Assembly (NCBI RefSeq): GCF_014200675.1
Contig: NZ_JACHCI010000016.1
Span: 62,001 to 126,000, forward strand
Reading direction: 5' to 3'
Length of the DNA: 64,000 bases
From: Janthinobacterium saanense
Lineage (GTDB): Bacteria; Pseudomonadota; Gammaproteobacteria; Burkholderiales; Burkholderiaceae_D
Position 1 is the stretch's first letter. Each line of letters starts with the position of its first letter. The notes below the pieces were generated by a model. It had not been told where the DNA came from, did not search any database, and worked only from the letters and a program-made list of their open reading frames with translations. The translations under genes were made by a program, and so were the position numbers. Shown here piece by piece: positions 24,101-33,541 of this stretch.

Positions 24101-25630
24101 TTACACTGGCAGCGCCGGCTCCGGTGCTGCCCGGTTCGCGCCGAACACCAGCCAGCTGGCCAGGGCCATGCCCCAGGCGCTCAAGCCGCCATACAGCATG
24201 ACCCAGCCAAAACCATGCGCCAGCGCCATGCTGGCCATCTCGGCGGATACCCCCAACCCTGCGGCAACCTGCCCTGCAGTCAAGGCCAGGGCCAGGTGAC
24301 GCAGGTGCGCGGCATCGGCCAGCGCCGGATACTGCTCACGCAGCGAAGACAGAATGCCTTGCAAGAGAATAAAGCCCATCAGCGCAATATTGATTGACAG
24401 GCTGATCATGCGGGCACTGATGTCGATGCTCGACGCCATGCCGGCGCGCTCGGGCGGCACCGCGCCGGTGGTGGTGTTGGTGACGGGCGTATTGGTCAGG
24501 CCCAGTCCAATGCCAGCCAGCAGGCAGCCCGGCAGCATGGTCAGCCAGCTGGCGTGCGCGGCGCTGCTGCCCCAGTACATCAGCAAAAAGCCCAGGCCTA
24601 TCGTGAACAGCCCGGCCGGAACCACCGTGTCGGGACGATAGCGCAAGGCCAGGCGCTCGCCCAGTGGCGGTACCAGCAGGGTCGGCAAGGTGTAGGCCAA
24701 CAGCGCCGCACCCGTGCCCACGCTGGCGTAACCGAGTCCATTGCTGAAGTACAGCGGCAAATACATCATGCACGGCCAGAAGCTGAAATTCATGCCCGCA
24801 GAACCGAGCAAGGCGCCCGAAAAGCGGCGGATGCGGAACACGGAAAAATCCATCATCGGCTCGCTGCTGCGCCGCTGCACCAGCACGAACAGCATGCAAC
24901 TGGCCAGCGCCGCAGCCAGGCTGGCGATCACCATGCTGTCGCCAAAACCCGTGGCTGCACCCTGGGTAATGCCCCAGGCCAGGCCAAACACGGCCAGCGA
25001 CAAGGTGGCGATGCCCGCCACGTCAAGCTTGCGCTGTTGCGTATCGCGCGATTCGACCACGCCGGCGATCACCAGCGCCAGCGACAGCACGGCCAGCGGC
25101 GCGTGCACCAGGAAGACCCACTGCCAGTTGGACAAGGCCACGATGGCCGCACCGATGATGGGACCAAAACCCAGGCCGATGCCGAACACGATGCCCCAGG
25201 CACTGAAGGCCTTGCCGCGTGCAGCGCCCGACGGGAAATGCTGCGACAGCACCGCCACCTGGCAAATCAGCATGGCGCCGCCAGCCATGCCTTGTAAAAA
25301 GCGGCCGGCGATCAACATACTGCTACTACTGGCCAAGCCACACAGCAGCGAAGTGATGCCGAACAGCGCCAGGCTGATGAGGAAAACGCGCTTGCGCCCG
25401 TAGCGGTCAGCCAGGGTGCCGGTAGCCATCAGCACGCCGGTGCAGGCGATGGTGTAGGCATTCATGATCCATTGCAAATCCTTGAAGCCGCCATGCAGGA
25501 CGGCTTCGAGCGTCGGCAAAATCACGGGGACGCTGGAGATTTCCAGGCCAAACATGAGCGAGGCCAGGCAGACGGCGGCCAGGGTGAAAATAGCCTTCTG
25601 TGAAGAAGAGCGGGGAGTATGCAGCATCAA
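24101..25630 (-). CDS. MFS transporter, DHA2-type (14-TMS) drug exporter
   Basis: This 509-residue protein has about 14 membrane segments. Motif A (GTLADRYGRKRVF) follows the second helix and an antiporter-type motif C (GIGLGFGPIIGAA) lies in helix 5. This architecture fits the DHA2/EmrB-QacA group of proton-driven multidrug or metabolite exporters. The ATG at 25630 starts MMLHTPRSSSQ. It is divergent from a LysR regulator with about 105 bases between starts, the usual layout for a LysR-controlled exporter. The substrate is unknown. Confidence 0.88.
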   Translation of the reverse strand: MMLHTPRSSSQKAIFTLAAVCLASLMFGLEISSVPVILPTLEAVLHGGFKDLQWIMNAYTIACTGVLMATGTLADRYGRKRVFLISLALFGITSLLCGLASSSSMLIAGRFLQGMAGGAMLICQVAVLSQHFPSGAARGKAFSAWGIVFGIGLGFGPIIGAAIVALSNWQWVFLVHAPLAVLSLALVIAGVVESRDTQQRKLDVAGIATLSLAVFGLAWGITQGAATGFGDSMVIASLAAALASCMLFVLVQRRSSEPMMDFSVFRIRRFSGALLGSAGMNFSFWPCMMYLPLYFSNGLGYASVGTGAALLAYTLPTLLVPPLGERLALRYRPDTVVPAGLFTIGLGFLLMYWGSSAAHASWLTMLPGCLLAGIGLGLTNTPVTNTTTGAVPPERAGMASSIDISARMISLSINIALMGFILLQGILSSLREQYPALADAAHLRHLALALTAGQVAAGLGVSAEMASMALAHGFGWVMLYGGLSAWGMALASWLVFGANRAAPEPALPV

Positions 25631-25687
25631 GACTTACCTATGGGCGTTATTGGCTGACCATTGTGCGAGCAAGGCTTTAATAATAAA

Positions 25688-25713
25688 AATGATTTAATTT
25701 TGTATAATTCATT
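25688..25713. promoter_or_regulatory. LysR/MFS intergenic promoter and inverted repeat
   Basis: AATGA-N16-TCATT forms an interrupted inverted repeat covering 25688-25713 in an A/T-rich stretch. A TATAAT at 25703-25708 lies inside it and is well placed as the -10 of the LysR gene. Overlap of repeat and promoter fits LysR autorepression with activation of the divergent exporter. Confidence 0.45.
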
Positions 25714-25735
25714 CATTTTCATCATGAATGGCGCC

Positions 25736-26587
25736 ATGGACTTCGATCCTGCCTTGCTACGCGCCTTTGTCGCCGTCAAAGAAACCGGCGGATTTACGCG
25801 CGCGACCGAAAAACTCCATGTGAGCCAGTCTGCAGTCAGCCATCAGATACGCCGGCTGGAAGAGCTGGCCGGGACAACGCTGCTGGTGCGCACCACGCGC
25901 AATGTAAACCTGACCGAAGATGGCGAGGAATTCCTGCGCCATGCCGAACAGATTTTGCGGGCGCACGATGCACTGGGGCGGCGCTTCCAGCGCGCGAACA
26001 TCGCCGGCGCCGTGCGCTTCGGCGTGCCTGAAAATTTCATGGATGAGCGCTTGCCGCTGCTGCTGACCCGCTTTGCGCAGCTGTTTCCCGCCGTGCGGCT
26101 CGATGTCACGGTTGGCACCTATCTTGAGCTGCGCACGCAGGTCGATGCCGGCGCGCTCGATATGGCGGTGCTCATGTCCCTGCCAACAGGCCCGCAGCGG
26201 GACCAGTATGAGGGCACGGTGCTGCGGCACACCCGCTTTGTCTGGGCGGCAGCGCCCACGTTGCAATTTACCGGCGACGGCCCGCTGCCAATGGCCTTCG
26301 CACCGTCGCCCTGTTTGCACCGGCAAGTCGGGGTCGCGGCCCTGGAAGAAGCCGGCGTGGCATGGCGCATGGCGTTTACCTCGCCCAGCCAGCAAGGCTT
26401 GCGGGCCGCGGTGCTGGCAGGCTTCGCCATGACGGCGCTGCCGCAAGGCGACCTGGAAGCAAACATGGTCGTCGTCGATAGCCAATATGGCTTGCCGCCG
26501 CTGCCTGCAGCCGCCTTTAGCCTGATCTGCAACAGCAAGGGCCAGGCGCCAGCGGCCATCGCATTGGCCCAGCTGTTGGCGCAATAA
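25736..26587 (+). CDS. LysR-family transcriptional regulator
   Basis: The 283-residue protein has the LysR winged helix at residues 1-60 (LLRAFVAVKETGGFTRATEK, then LHVSQSAVSHQIRRLEE). A periplasmic-binding-like effector domain begins at about 88 (GAVRFGVPENFMDERLPLLL). The ATG at 25736 gives MDFDPALLRAF, the usual family start; ATG 25724 would add four residues. It probably controls the divergent MFS exporter. Its stop codon directly abuts the stop of the opposing winged-helix/NTPase gene. Confidence 0.88.
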   Translation: MDFDPALLRAFVAVKETGGFTRATEKLHVSQSAVSHQIRRLEELAGTTLLVRTTRNVNLTEDGEEFLRHAEQILRAHDALGRRFQRANIAGAVRFGVPENFMDERLPLLLTRFAQLFPAVRLDVTVGTYLELRTQVDAGALDMAVLMSLPTGPQRDQYEGTVLRHTRFVWAAAPTLQFTGDGPLPMAFAPSPCLHRQVGVAALEEAGVAWRMAFTSPSQQGLRAAVLAGFAMTALPQGDLEANMVVVDSQYGLPPLPAAAFSLICNSKGQAPAAIALAQLLAQ

Positions 26588-29371
26588 TCACAACACGCGC
26601 AACTCTTCCAGCAAGGCCAGCGCTTCGAGCAGGTCGGCACTGGCGTGGCCCTGCGTGAAAGCGCCGTGGATACCCGCCAGCAGCGCATGCGCATGGCGCG
26701 CTTCACCCTGGCTGGCCATCAGGCGCGCCAGGCTGGTGGCGCAGCGCAGTTGCCAGCCCAGCGCGCCCTGCTCGCGCGCCAGCTGCAAAGCCTCTTCCAG
26801 TTGTCCGCGCACGCGGGCCAGGCCTGCGCCATCGCCCGGCTCCAGCGCCAGCCAGTCGCGGTGGGCGGCGCGGCGCAGCACTTCGGGTGCGCTCCATGGC
26901 GCCTGGCCATTGCGCGCGCGCCGCAGCGCCGCTCCATCGACGGGTGCATCGTGCAAGGTCACCATCACGTCGGCCTGCAGCGGCCAGCCCACGGGCACCG
27001 GCCAGGCAAAGGTCACCGGCTCGCGCACGCTGTCGAGCAGGCGCTGATAATTCTCGCCCCAGCTGCTCCAGTACAGCAAGCCATACCGGGCGCCGTGCTC
27101 GCGCAGCAGATAGACCCAGGCGCGCGCCAGCACATGCTGGCCACACCACAGGGCGACGGGGATGGCGCCAAAGGCCAAGGCCAGGCAGAGCGACACGCCG
27201 TTATGGTCAATGCCCACCATCACCGCTTCGCGCGCGACCGTCAAGGCTTCGTCGCTCTGGCCCATCAACCACAGCGAGCGGCACAGATTGCCGCGCATGC
27301 AAACCTGGTAATCGGCCAGCAGCGCACTGTTGAAACCCGTGTGGCCGGCGCCCTGCGGATGCGCCAGTACGGCGCGCGCCAGTGCCGCCGCTGCCGCGTG
27401 GCGGCCCAGCATATGTTCGCTGGCCGAGGCCATGCGCGCGTGGATCAGCAGCATGGTGGGATCGTCCTTGCCATCGCACAGGGCGCCAAACTGGTCGGCA
27501 AAAGCGGCGGCGCCAAAGAAATCGGCCAGCGCCATGCTGACGATCCACATGCCGCACACCGCCTCGGCGCGGCGCTGCACGCTAGTGATGGACATGGCCA
27601 GCACATAGCCGCGCTGGAAGGCGACCACCACTTCCTCGGTGACGCCCATCGTATGCATCAGCAAGTGGCCCAGGGTGGTACGCAGCTGCACTTCGGCTTC
27701 CACATCGTCGATACCGTTCAGTTCCATGTATTTCAAAGCCAGCCGCACGCGGCTGCGGTATTCATCCATCAGCGACAGTTGGTAAAACAGCGTTTGGGCC
27801 GCGATGGTCAGGCGTATGCCCAGGCGCACATCGCCATCCTCGTCAAAGGCCCAGTCGATGGCCGAGCGCAGATCGTCCACGTGGCAGCAGTAACGCGTGC
27901 TCCAGGTGTCGGCCGCCATGCTTTCCCAGTCGTCCGCGATGGTGTCAGCCAGGCCAGCGCAATGGCGCGCATAGCGCAGCGACACATCCGGCCAGGCGCT
28001 GCTGTCGGCCAGGCGCTGCGCCGCATAGGCGCGCGTGGTGTCGAGCAGGCGGTAATGCGCCTGGCGACAGCAAAATTCGATGCTGAGCAGCGACTTGGCG
28101 GCCAGGTCCGCCACCGTGTCCGCCACGTCGCGCCCCACCACGGCGGCCGCCGACTCAAGCCGGAAGCGGCTCTTGAAGACGCTCAACGCCAGCAGCACGC
28201 TGCGCTCTTCCTCGTCCAGCAAGCCATAGCTCCAGTCGAGGGTGGCGCGCAAGGTCTGGTGGCGCAGCGGCGAATTGCGCGGACCGCGCGTGAGCAAACG
28301 CAGGCGGTCATGCAACTGGCGCTGCAGTTCATGCAGGCCGAAGTGGCCCACGCGTCCGGCCGCCAGTTCCAGCGCCAGCGGGATGCCATCGAGACGGCGG
28401 CAGATGTCGGTGACCACGGCCACGTCGGCGTCTGCCAGCACGAAGCCATCCACCACGGCGGCGCAGCGTTCGCAAAACAGCTGCACGGCCGCGAAATGGC
28501 GGGCTGCCAGCGCGTCGGGCAAGACATCGGCCGGCGGCAGTTCCAGCGCCGGCAAGCGCTGCAAGTGTTCGCTCGAGATGCGCAGCGGCTCGCGGCTGGT
28601 GGCCAGCAGGTGCAGCAGCGGCGCGCCTTTCAGCAGCGCATCGGCCAGCGCAGCGGCGGCGGCGATCACATGTTCGCAGTTATCGAGCACGATCAGCATG
28701 TGGCGGTGCTGCAGATAAGCCAGCAGCGCAGGCATGGGCTCGTGGGCCGGCACGGCCACGCCCAGCGCCGTGGCCAGCGCCAGCGGCACCAGATGGCCCT
28801 CGGCCAGCGGCGCCAGGTCGACGAAGCAGACGCCATCGGTGTAGCGGCGCAGCACCCGCGCGGCCAGCGCGATGGCCACCGTGGTCTTGCCGATGCCGCC
28901 AGGACCGACGATGCACATCAGGCGCAATTGCAGCAGATTGGCCGCCATCGCCTGCACGGCCTCGCCACGCCCCACCATGCGCGTCAATACCACGGGCAAG
29001 TTATGCTGCGGTTCGACTTGCACGCCGGGCGCGGCCTCCACCGGCGCGGCCAGCGACAGCGGCGCCAGGAAACCGTAGCCGCGGCCGGGGATGGTGGTAA
29101 TGTAGCGCTGCCCGTCGCGGCCATCGCCCAGCACCTTGCGCAAGGCGGCCAGATGCACGCGCAAGGTAGCGTCATCGACCACGGCGTTGGGCCAGACGGT
29201 GGCCAGCAACTCCTGTTTGTCGACGATCTCGCCCGCCCGTTCCAGCAAGGCCAGCAGCAAATCCATGGCCCGGCTGCCCAGGCGCAGCGCACGTTCGCCG
29301 TCGAACAGCACGCGCTCGAGCGGCAATAGGCGAAACGGGCCAAAGACATAGGCCGGGACGGTGCTGTTCAT
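26588..29371 (-). CDS. Winged-helix/NTPase signal-transduction regulator
   Basis: This large 927-residue protein has three parts. Residues 5-104 form an OmpR/PhoB-type winged helix (VFGPFRLLPLERVLFDGE, then ITTIPGRGYGF). Residues 125-430 form an NTPase of the AfsR/STAND type, with Walker A GPGGIGKTT at 156-164 and Walker B LIVLDNCEHV near 225. A long C-terminal helical region (about 450-927) probably holds TPR-like repeats for ligand or partner sensing. Such proteins act as single-molecule switches: effector binding lets the NTPase oligomerise on DNA. No target genes can be assigned. Its own promoter carries direct repeats suited to a winged-helix regulator. A longer, better-formed protein than the antisense frame in the same span. 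Confidence 0.85.
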   Translation of the reverse strand: MNSTVPAYVFGPFRLLPLERVLFDGERALRLGSRAMDLLLALLERAGEIVDKQELLATVWPNAVVDDATLRVHLAALRKVLGDGRDGQRYITTIPGRGYGFLAPLSLAAPVEAAPGVQVEPQHNLPVVLTRMVGRGEAVQAMAANLLQLRLMCIVGPGGIGKTTVAIALAARVLRRYTDGVCFVDLAPLAEGHLVPLALATALGVAVPAHEPMPALLAYLQHRHMLIVLDNCEHVIAAAAALADALLKGAPLLHLLATSREPLRISSEHLQRLPALELPPADVLPDALAARHFAAVQLFCERCAAVVDGFVLADADVAVVTDICRRLDGIPLALELAAGRVGHFGLHELQRQLHDRLRLLTRGPRNSPLRHQTLRATLDWSYGLLDEEERSVLLALSVFKSRFRLESAAAVVGRDVADTVADLAAKSLLSIEFCCRQAHYRLLDTTRAYAAQRLADSSAWPDVSLRYARHCAGLADTIADDWESMAADTWSTRYCCHVDDLRSAIDWAFDEDGDVRLGIRLTIAAQTLFYQLSLMDEYRSRVRLALKYMELNGIDDVEAEVQLRTTLGHLLMHTMGVTEEVVVAFQRGYVLAMSITSVQRRAEAVCGMWIVSMALADFFGAAAFADQFGALCDGKDDPTMLLIHARMASASEHMLGRHAAAAALARAVLAHPQGAGHTGFNSALLADYQVCMRGNLCRSLWLMGQSDEALTVAREAVMVGIDHNGVSLCLALAFGAIPVALWCGQHVLARAWVYLLREHGARYGLLYWSSWGENYQRLLDSVREPVTFAWPVPVGWPLQADVMVTLHDAPVDGAALRRARNGQAPWSAPEVLRRAAHRDWLALEPGDGAGLARVRGQLEEALQLAREQGALGWQLRCATSLARLMASQGEARHAHALLAGIHGAFTQGHASADLLEALALLEELRVL

Positions 29372-29389
29372 AGTTCTTGCGCGGAAAAG

Positions 29390-29433
29390 GTGATTAAAGC
29401 AAGGGTGATTAAAGCAAGGTAATTAAAGCTTGC
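29390..29433 (-). repeat. 15-bp tandem repeat in the leader of the winged-helix/NTPase gene
   Basis: Two identical units of GTGATTAAAGCAAGG (29390-29404 and 29405-29419) and a degenerate third (29419-29433, GTAATTAAAGCTTGC) lie 19-62 bases upstream of the start codon at 29371. They could be a regulator-binding array or a strand-slippage product. Confidence 0.7.
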
Positions 29434-29469
29434 GGGATGCAGGCAGAATGCAAGCGAGCTGGACTAGGA

Positions 29470-29504
29470 ACTATATACTACCGGCTAGTACCGGCATTCT
29501 ACCG
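29470..29504 (-). promoter_or_regulatory. Promoter with three CGGTA direct repeats
   Basis: On the minus strand CGGTA occurs at 29504-29500, 29493-29489 and 29483-29479, so the starts are 11 and 10 bp apart. TATAGT (29475-29470) follows three bases later as a -10 box. No separate -35 hexamer is visible; repeat 2 occupies that place. Helical-turn-spaced direct repeats over a missing -35 are typical of OmpR/PhoB-type activation. Confidence 0.55.
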
Positions 29505-29520
29505 AGCATCCGCTCTGGCT

Positions 29521-29536
29521 TACATGGCGCCATGTA
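29521..29536. promoter_or_regulatory. Perfect 16-bp palindrome TACATGGCGCCATGTA
   Basis: The palindrome lies 22 bases beyond the GGDEF-EAL stop codon and about 150 bases upstream of the winged-helix/NTPase start. TTACATG recurs in direct orientation at 29547-29553 and at the GGDEF-EAL stop codon. No T tract follows, so termination is less likely than protein binding. Confidence 0.45.
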
Positions 29537-29558
29537 TGCGGAGCTGTTACATGGCCCT

Positions 29559-31568
29559 TTACATGACATCCGCGAGCGCCGGCCGCCCTTCAGCCAACAA
29601 GGCGGCAACAGCGGTGGCCGGTGCCGGCCGGTGCAGGTAAAAGCCCTGCACCTGCTGGCAACCGAGGCGGCGCAAATGGGCCAGCTGCTCGTCGCTTTCC
29701 ACCCCTTCGGCCACCACTTGCAGCCCCAAGCCCCGCGCCAGCGCAATGGTGGAGGCGACGATCATCGCATCATTGCGGTCGATGGCGATATCGCGGATAA
29801 AGGAACGGTCTATCTTCAGCGTGTGTATCGGTAGCATCTTGATATGACTGAGGCCAGAATAGCCGGTGCCATAGTCATCGAGCGAAATGGTCAGGCCCAG
29901 CGCGCGCAGACGGCGCAATACAGTCTTGGCCTGCGATATATCGTCGATGAAGCAGCTTTCTGTCACTTCCAGTTCCAGCAAGCCTGGCGCGATGGCATGG
30001 TGCGCCAAAGCGCGCATCACCGTTTCCGGCAGCAGCGGGTCGCGCAACTGCTTGGCCGAGATATTGATGGCAACCGGATACAGCGGTAATCCGGCCGACC
30101 GCCATTGCGACAGCTGGCGGCAGACGGCGGCGATGCTCCAGTTCCCCAGCGCCACGATGGCGTCCGTTTCCTCGGCCAGGCCGATGAATTCATTCGGGAA
30201 GATCAAGCCATGCTGCGGATGGTCCCAGCGCAGCAGCGCTTCCAGGCCCACGATGCGCAGCTGCACCGTGTCGAATTTGCCCTGGTAATGAAAGCAGAAT
30301 TCGTTGTCGCGCATGGCCGTGCCAAAGCGCCCCTGCAATTCCAGGCTGCGTGCCGACGACAGGTTCAAGGCCATGTCATGGAAACGGAAACCATCGCGCC
30401 CGCCCGCCTTGGCGGCCGACAAGGCGCTGTCCGCGCTCGACAGCAAGGCGTCAACACTCTGGCCGTCGCGCGGATACAGGGCGATGCCGATGCTGGCCGT
30501 GGCGCTGATCTCGTGGCCGACGATGGCGGTGAAAGGCTGGCGCAGCGCCGCCAGCACGGCCGAGGCGATGGTGGCCACGCGCTCTTCCGACGCCACTTCA
30601 CTGAGCAGCACGACGAATTCATCGCCGCCCAGGCGCGCCAGCACGTCGTATTCACGCAGCACCTGCTGCAAACGCTGCGCTACCGCATGCAGCAGCGCGT
30701 CGCCGGCCAGATAACCAAGGCGTTCGTTAACTTGCTTGAAACGGTCGAGGTCGAGATACAGCAGCGCATAGTGATTGCGGCTGCGGCGCGCATGCAGCAG
30801 CTTGCCGCTGGCGCTTTCATAAAAGCGGCGGCGGCTGGCCACGCCCGTCAGGGCATCGTGCGCGGCCAGCTGGTCGGCGCGGCTTTTCTCCTGCGCCAGT
30901 TGCAGGCTCAGGGTGATTTGCTCGCCTTCCGCCTGGCGGCGCTGCCACTGCAAACGGCGGCGCGCGGCCAGCAGGATGGCGCCGCCCAGCGCCAGCAGGG
31001 CCAGCGACAGCAAGCCAGCCTGCGTCAGATGGCGGCGGCGCACGCCGGCCAGGGCCGCCAGCACCAGCGCCTGGTCCTGGCTGACGCGCACCAGCAAACC
31101 GTGGCGGGCGACCAGGCGCTGCTCCAGCAAGAGCGGCATGGCGTGGACCGCCTGGCTTTTCGGCGCCATGGTCGGCACGCCGTTTTCCATGGCCGCCAGC
31201 AGCTCGCCACGGTGATTGATGATTTCGATGCGGTCGCGCGCCTTGCTGCTGATGTCGCGGTAAGGGCGCAGGAAAAATGACAGATCAGGCGGCAGCTCGG
31301 GCGCGGCGCCGAGCGCATCGTCGAGATGCGCGCCCAGGATGGTCGCCACATCATGGTTTTCGATGCGGGCGCGGTCCAGCGCCTGCTGTGCCTCATCGTC
31401 GAGACGGATGGCGGTATAGATCCAGATGCATAACAGCAGACAGATCGTCAGGATGGCGCACAGGACGCTCCAGGCACGGCTGCCACGCCAGACGGCGGCC
31501 AGCCACGCCAGGACCAGGGCCAGGCGGGGCGGCCGCGGCGGCACGTCCACAGTTGCGCGCAGCACCAC
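29559..31568 (-). CDS. GGDEF-EAL protein, membrane-anchored (c-di-GMP synthesis/hydrolysis)
   Basis: This 669-residue inner-membrane protein has two membrane helices (about 32-52 and 183-203) enclosing a periplasmic sensor region. The GGDEF domain follows, with an intact GGDEF at 314-318 and an inhibitory I-site RxxD (Arg305-Asp308) five residues before it. The EAL domain is also intact: EALLRW (443-448), LEVTESC, DDYGTGYSGL, AEGVES and a C-terminal QGFYLHRP. Both synthesis and degradation of cyclic di-GMP are therefore possible. The GTG start at 31568 lies 8 bases after the chemoreceptor stop, so it is probably cotranscribed with it, linking attractant sensing to the sessile/motile switch. 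Confidence 0.9.
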   Translation of the reverse strand: MVLRATVDVPPRPPRLALVLAWLAAVWRGSRAWSVLCAILTICLLLCIWIYTAIRLDDEAQQALDRARIENHDVATILGAHLDDALGAAPELPPDLSFFLRPYRDISSKARDRIEIINHRGELLAAMENGVPTMAPKSQAVHAMPLLLEQRLVARHGLLVRVSQDQALVLAALAGVRRRHLTQAGLLSLALLALGGAILLAARRRLQWQRRQAEGEQITLSLQLAQEKSRADQLAAHDALTGVASRRRFYESASGKLLHARRSRNHYALLYLDLDRFKQVNERLGYLAGDALLHAVAQRLQQVLREYDVLARLGGDEFVVLLSEVASEERVATIASAVLAALRQPFTAIVGHEISATASIGIALYPRDGQSVDALLSSADSALSAAKAGGRDGFRFHDMALNLSSARSLELQGRFGTAMRDNEFCFHYQGKFDTVQLRIVGLEALLRWDHPQHGLIFPNEFIGLAEETDAIVALGNWSIAAVCRQLSQWRSAGLPLYPVAINISAKQLRDPLLPETVMRALAHHAIAPGLLELEVTESCFIDDISQAKTVLRRLRALGLTISLDDYGTGYSGLSHIKMLPIHTLKIDRSFIRDIAIDRNDAMIVASTIALARGLGLQVVAEGVESDEQLAHLRRLGCQQVQGFYLHRPAPATAVAALLAEGRPALADVM

Positions 31569-31576
31569 TCAGGCCA

Positions 31577-33187
31577 CTAAGCAGGCAGGCGCAGCATGGC
31601 CGGCGCAGCCGGGACAGCAGCGCGCGGCAGCGTGGCCGGCGACTGGCGCAAGCGGAATACGCTGACGATCTGCAGCAGCTTGACTGCTTCGCCTTCCAGC
31701 GACTGCGAAGCTGCCGCCCCCTCTTCCACCAGCGAGGCATTTTGCTGCGTCACCTGGTCCATCTGCACCACTGCCTGGCTGATCTGGGCGATACCCGTGC
31801 TTTGTTCGGCGCTGGCGGCCGTGATGTCGGCCACCATTTCGCTGACACGGCTGACGGCCTGCACCACTTCCTGCATGGTGGCGCCAGCTTGCGCCACCAG
31901 TGCCGCCCCGGCATCGACCTGCTGCGTCGAGCTGGCGATCAGGGCGCGGATATCGCGCGCCGCCGATGCCGAGCGCTGGGCCAGGTTGCGCACTTCCGTG
32001 GCGACTACCGCAAAACCACGTCCCTGCTCACCGGCGCGCGCCGCTTCCACGGCCGCATTCAAGGCCAAAATATTCGTCTGGAAGGCCAGCATGTCGATCA
32101 CGCCGATGATGTCGGCAATTTGCGCCGACGACGTGCTGATCGCTTCCATCGTATGGATCACCTGCCCCACCGCCTGGCCGCCCCTGGTGGCGATCTGCGC
32201 GGCGTTGACGGCCAGCGCACTGGCCTGGCGCGCATTGTCGACGTTTTGCTGCACGGTGGAACTCAGTTCTTCCATGGCCGATGCCGTCTGCTCCAGCGAG
32301 CTGGCCTGTTCTTCCGTGCGGGCCGACAAATCGACATTGCCGACCGCGATCTGGGTCGACGCGGTGGCGATGGTATCGGTACCGGAACGCACCTGCTGCA
32401 CGATGTCGAGCAGATTGCCATTCATGATCGATAGCGCATCGAGCAGCTTGCCTGTTTCGTCATGACGATGCTGGCCGAACGACGACGTCAGATCGCCGGC
32501 AGCCACCGTCTGCGCCACGCCCAGTGCATATTGCAGCGGTCCGACGATGCTGCGCGTGACCAGCCAGGCGGTGACGATGGAAAAAACGATGGCCAGTGCG
32601 CTCAGCGCCAGCATCATGTTGCGCGCTTCGATATATTCCTCGCCCACTTCGACGCCCGCCACTTCCATCCGTTCATGCTGATGCGCGATCAGCGCTTCGA
32701 GCGCCGCCATATAGCGCATCTGGTCGTCGCGCACTTCGCCCAGCAGCATGCTGGTGGCCTCGTCGCGCGCGCCCTCGTCGAGCAAGGCCAGCACCTTGTC
32801 GCGGCCCGCATTGAAGGTAGCGCGGGCCTGCGTCACGGCCAGCAGCGATGCGCGGCCTTTTTCCGACTGGATGATGCGGTCGAGCTGGGCCAGGCGCTGT
32901 TCCGTATCGGCGCCCGCCTTGGCGATGGATTCGCGCTCGCGCGCCAGGTACTGCGGCTCCGTCATCAGCAGTAAATTGCGCGAGGAACGGGCAATCACGT
33001 TGAGATTCTTGATGATGTCATTGGCCAGCACGGTCTTCGGGTATTTGTCCTCGACGACGTCGCGCATGCGCGTATCGAGGCCGGACAGGCGCAGCATGCC
33101 CAATGCAGCAGTTGCCAACAATAACGCGGTCAAAAAAGCAAACGACCAGCGCAAGCGCGTTCCAATATTCATATCTGCTAACTTCAT
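31577..33187 (-). CDS. Methyl-accepting chemotaxis protein, 4HB type
   Basis: This 536-residue chemoreceptor has a membrane helix at about 10-30, a periplasmic four-helix-bundle sensor (about 32-185), a second helix (about 188-208), HAMP, and a cytoplasmic signalling hairpin. The conserved hairpin tip is intact, in [20 protein letters not shown]. The C-terminus ends AMLRLPA and has no CheR/CheB-tethering pentapeptide. The ATG at 33187 is preferred because AAGGA sits at proper distance; the ATG at 33193 would overlap it. The ligand is unknown. The GGDEF-EAL gene follows after 8 bases. Confidence 0.9.
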   Translation of the reverse strand: MKLADMNIGTRLRWSFAFLTALLLATAALGMLRLSGLDTRMRDVVEDKYPKTVLANDIIKNLNVIARSSRNLLLMTEPQYLARERESIAKAGADTEQRLAQLDRIIQSEKGRASLLAVTQARATFNAGRDKVLALLDEGARDEATSMLLGEVRDDQMRYMAALEALIAHQHERMEVAGVEVGEEYIEARNMMLALSALAIVFSIVTAWLVTRSIVGPLQYALGVAQTVAAGDLTSSFGQHRHDETGKLLDALSIMNGNLLDIVQQVRSGTDTIATASTQIAVGNVDLSARTEEQASSLEQTASAMEELSSTVQQNVDNARQASALAVNAAQIATRGGQAVGQVIHTMEAISTSSAQIADIIGVIDMLAFQTNILALNAAVEAARAGEQGRGFAVVATEVRNLAQRSASAARDIRALIASSTQQVDAGAALVAQAGATMQEVVQAVSRVSEMVADITAASAEQSTGIAQISQAVVQMDQVTQQNASLVEEGAAASQSLEGEAVKLLQIVSVFRLRQSPATLPRAAVPAAPAMLRLPA

Positions 33188-33541
33188 TCGCATCCTTCAA
33201 TGTAGTGCATCGATCATGTGCGCCAGGCCGTCATACGGAAGCTGACGACAATGGCTGGCGCAGCCTGCAACCATGGAAGGCCGGGCGCGACAGGCAAACA
33301 GGATCAGCCGGGATGCGGCAAAAAGCAGCAAGGCGGGAGCGCGGGGCCGGTGCGGCATCACACCCGCTCCCGACGCATACGTGCTACAAGAACAAGTGTG
33401 AGTTATCTGTCAGGCAATGTCTCGTTAAGATTTGCAAAGTTTTGCTTAGGCGACAAACCAGCCATTTTTATAACACTGGTATTTTTGATAAAAAAGTGGT
33501 CTGTAACTGGCATTGCTTCAGGAAAGTTTCCGGCCCCGCCA
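33188..33541. other. Gene-free region between two chemoreceptor genes
   Basis: About 350 bases with no convincing reading frame. The part from 33400 to 33510 is A/T-rich and probably carries the promoter of the downstream chemoreceptor/GGDEF-EAL operon. No sigma-28 promoter could be identified with confidence. Confidence 0.5.

Noticed and set aside
26645..29329. An 894-codon open frame on the plus strand
   Set aside because: It is antisense to the winged-helix/NTPase gene, which has Walker motifs and a sensible fold; the antisense product is low-complexity His/Gln/Arg/Ala.
33430..33470. A sigma-28 promoter upstream of the first chemoreceptor (TAAA-N15-GCC)
   Set aside because: Only the TAAA and GCC parts match; the rest of the -10 (GCCGATAA) is poor, so I do not list it as a feature.
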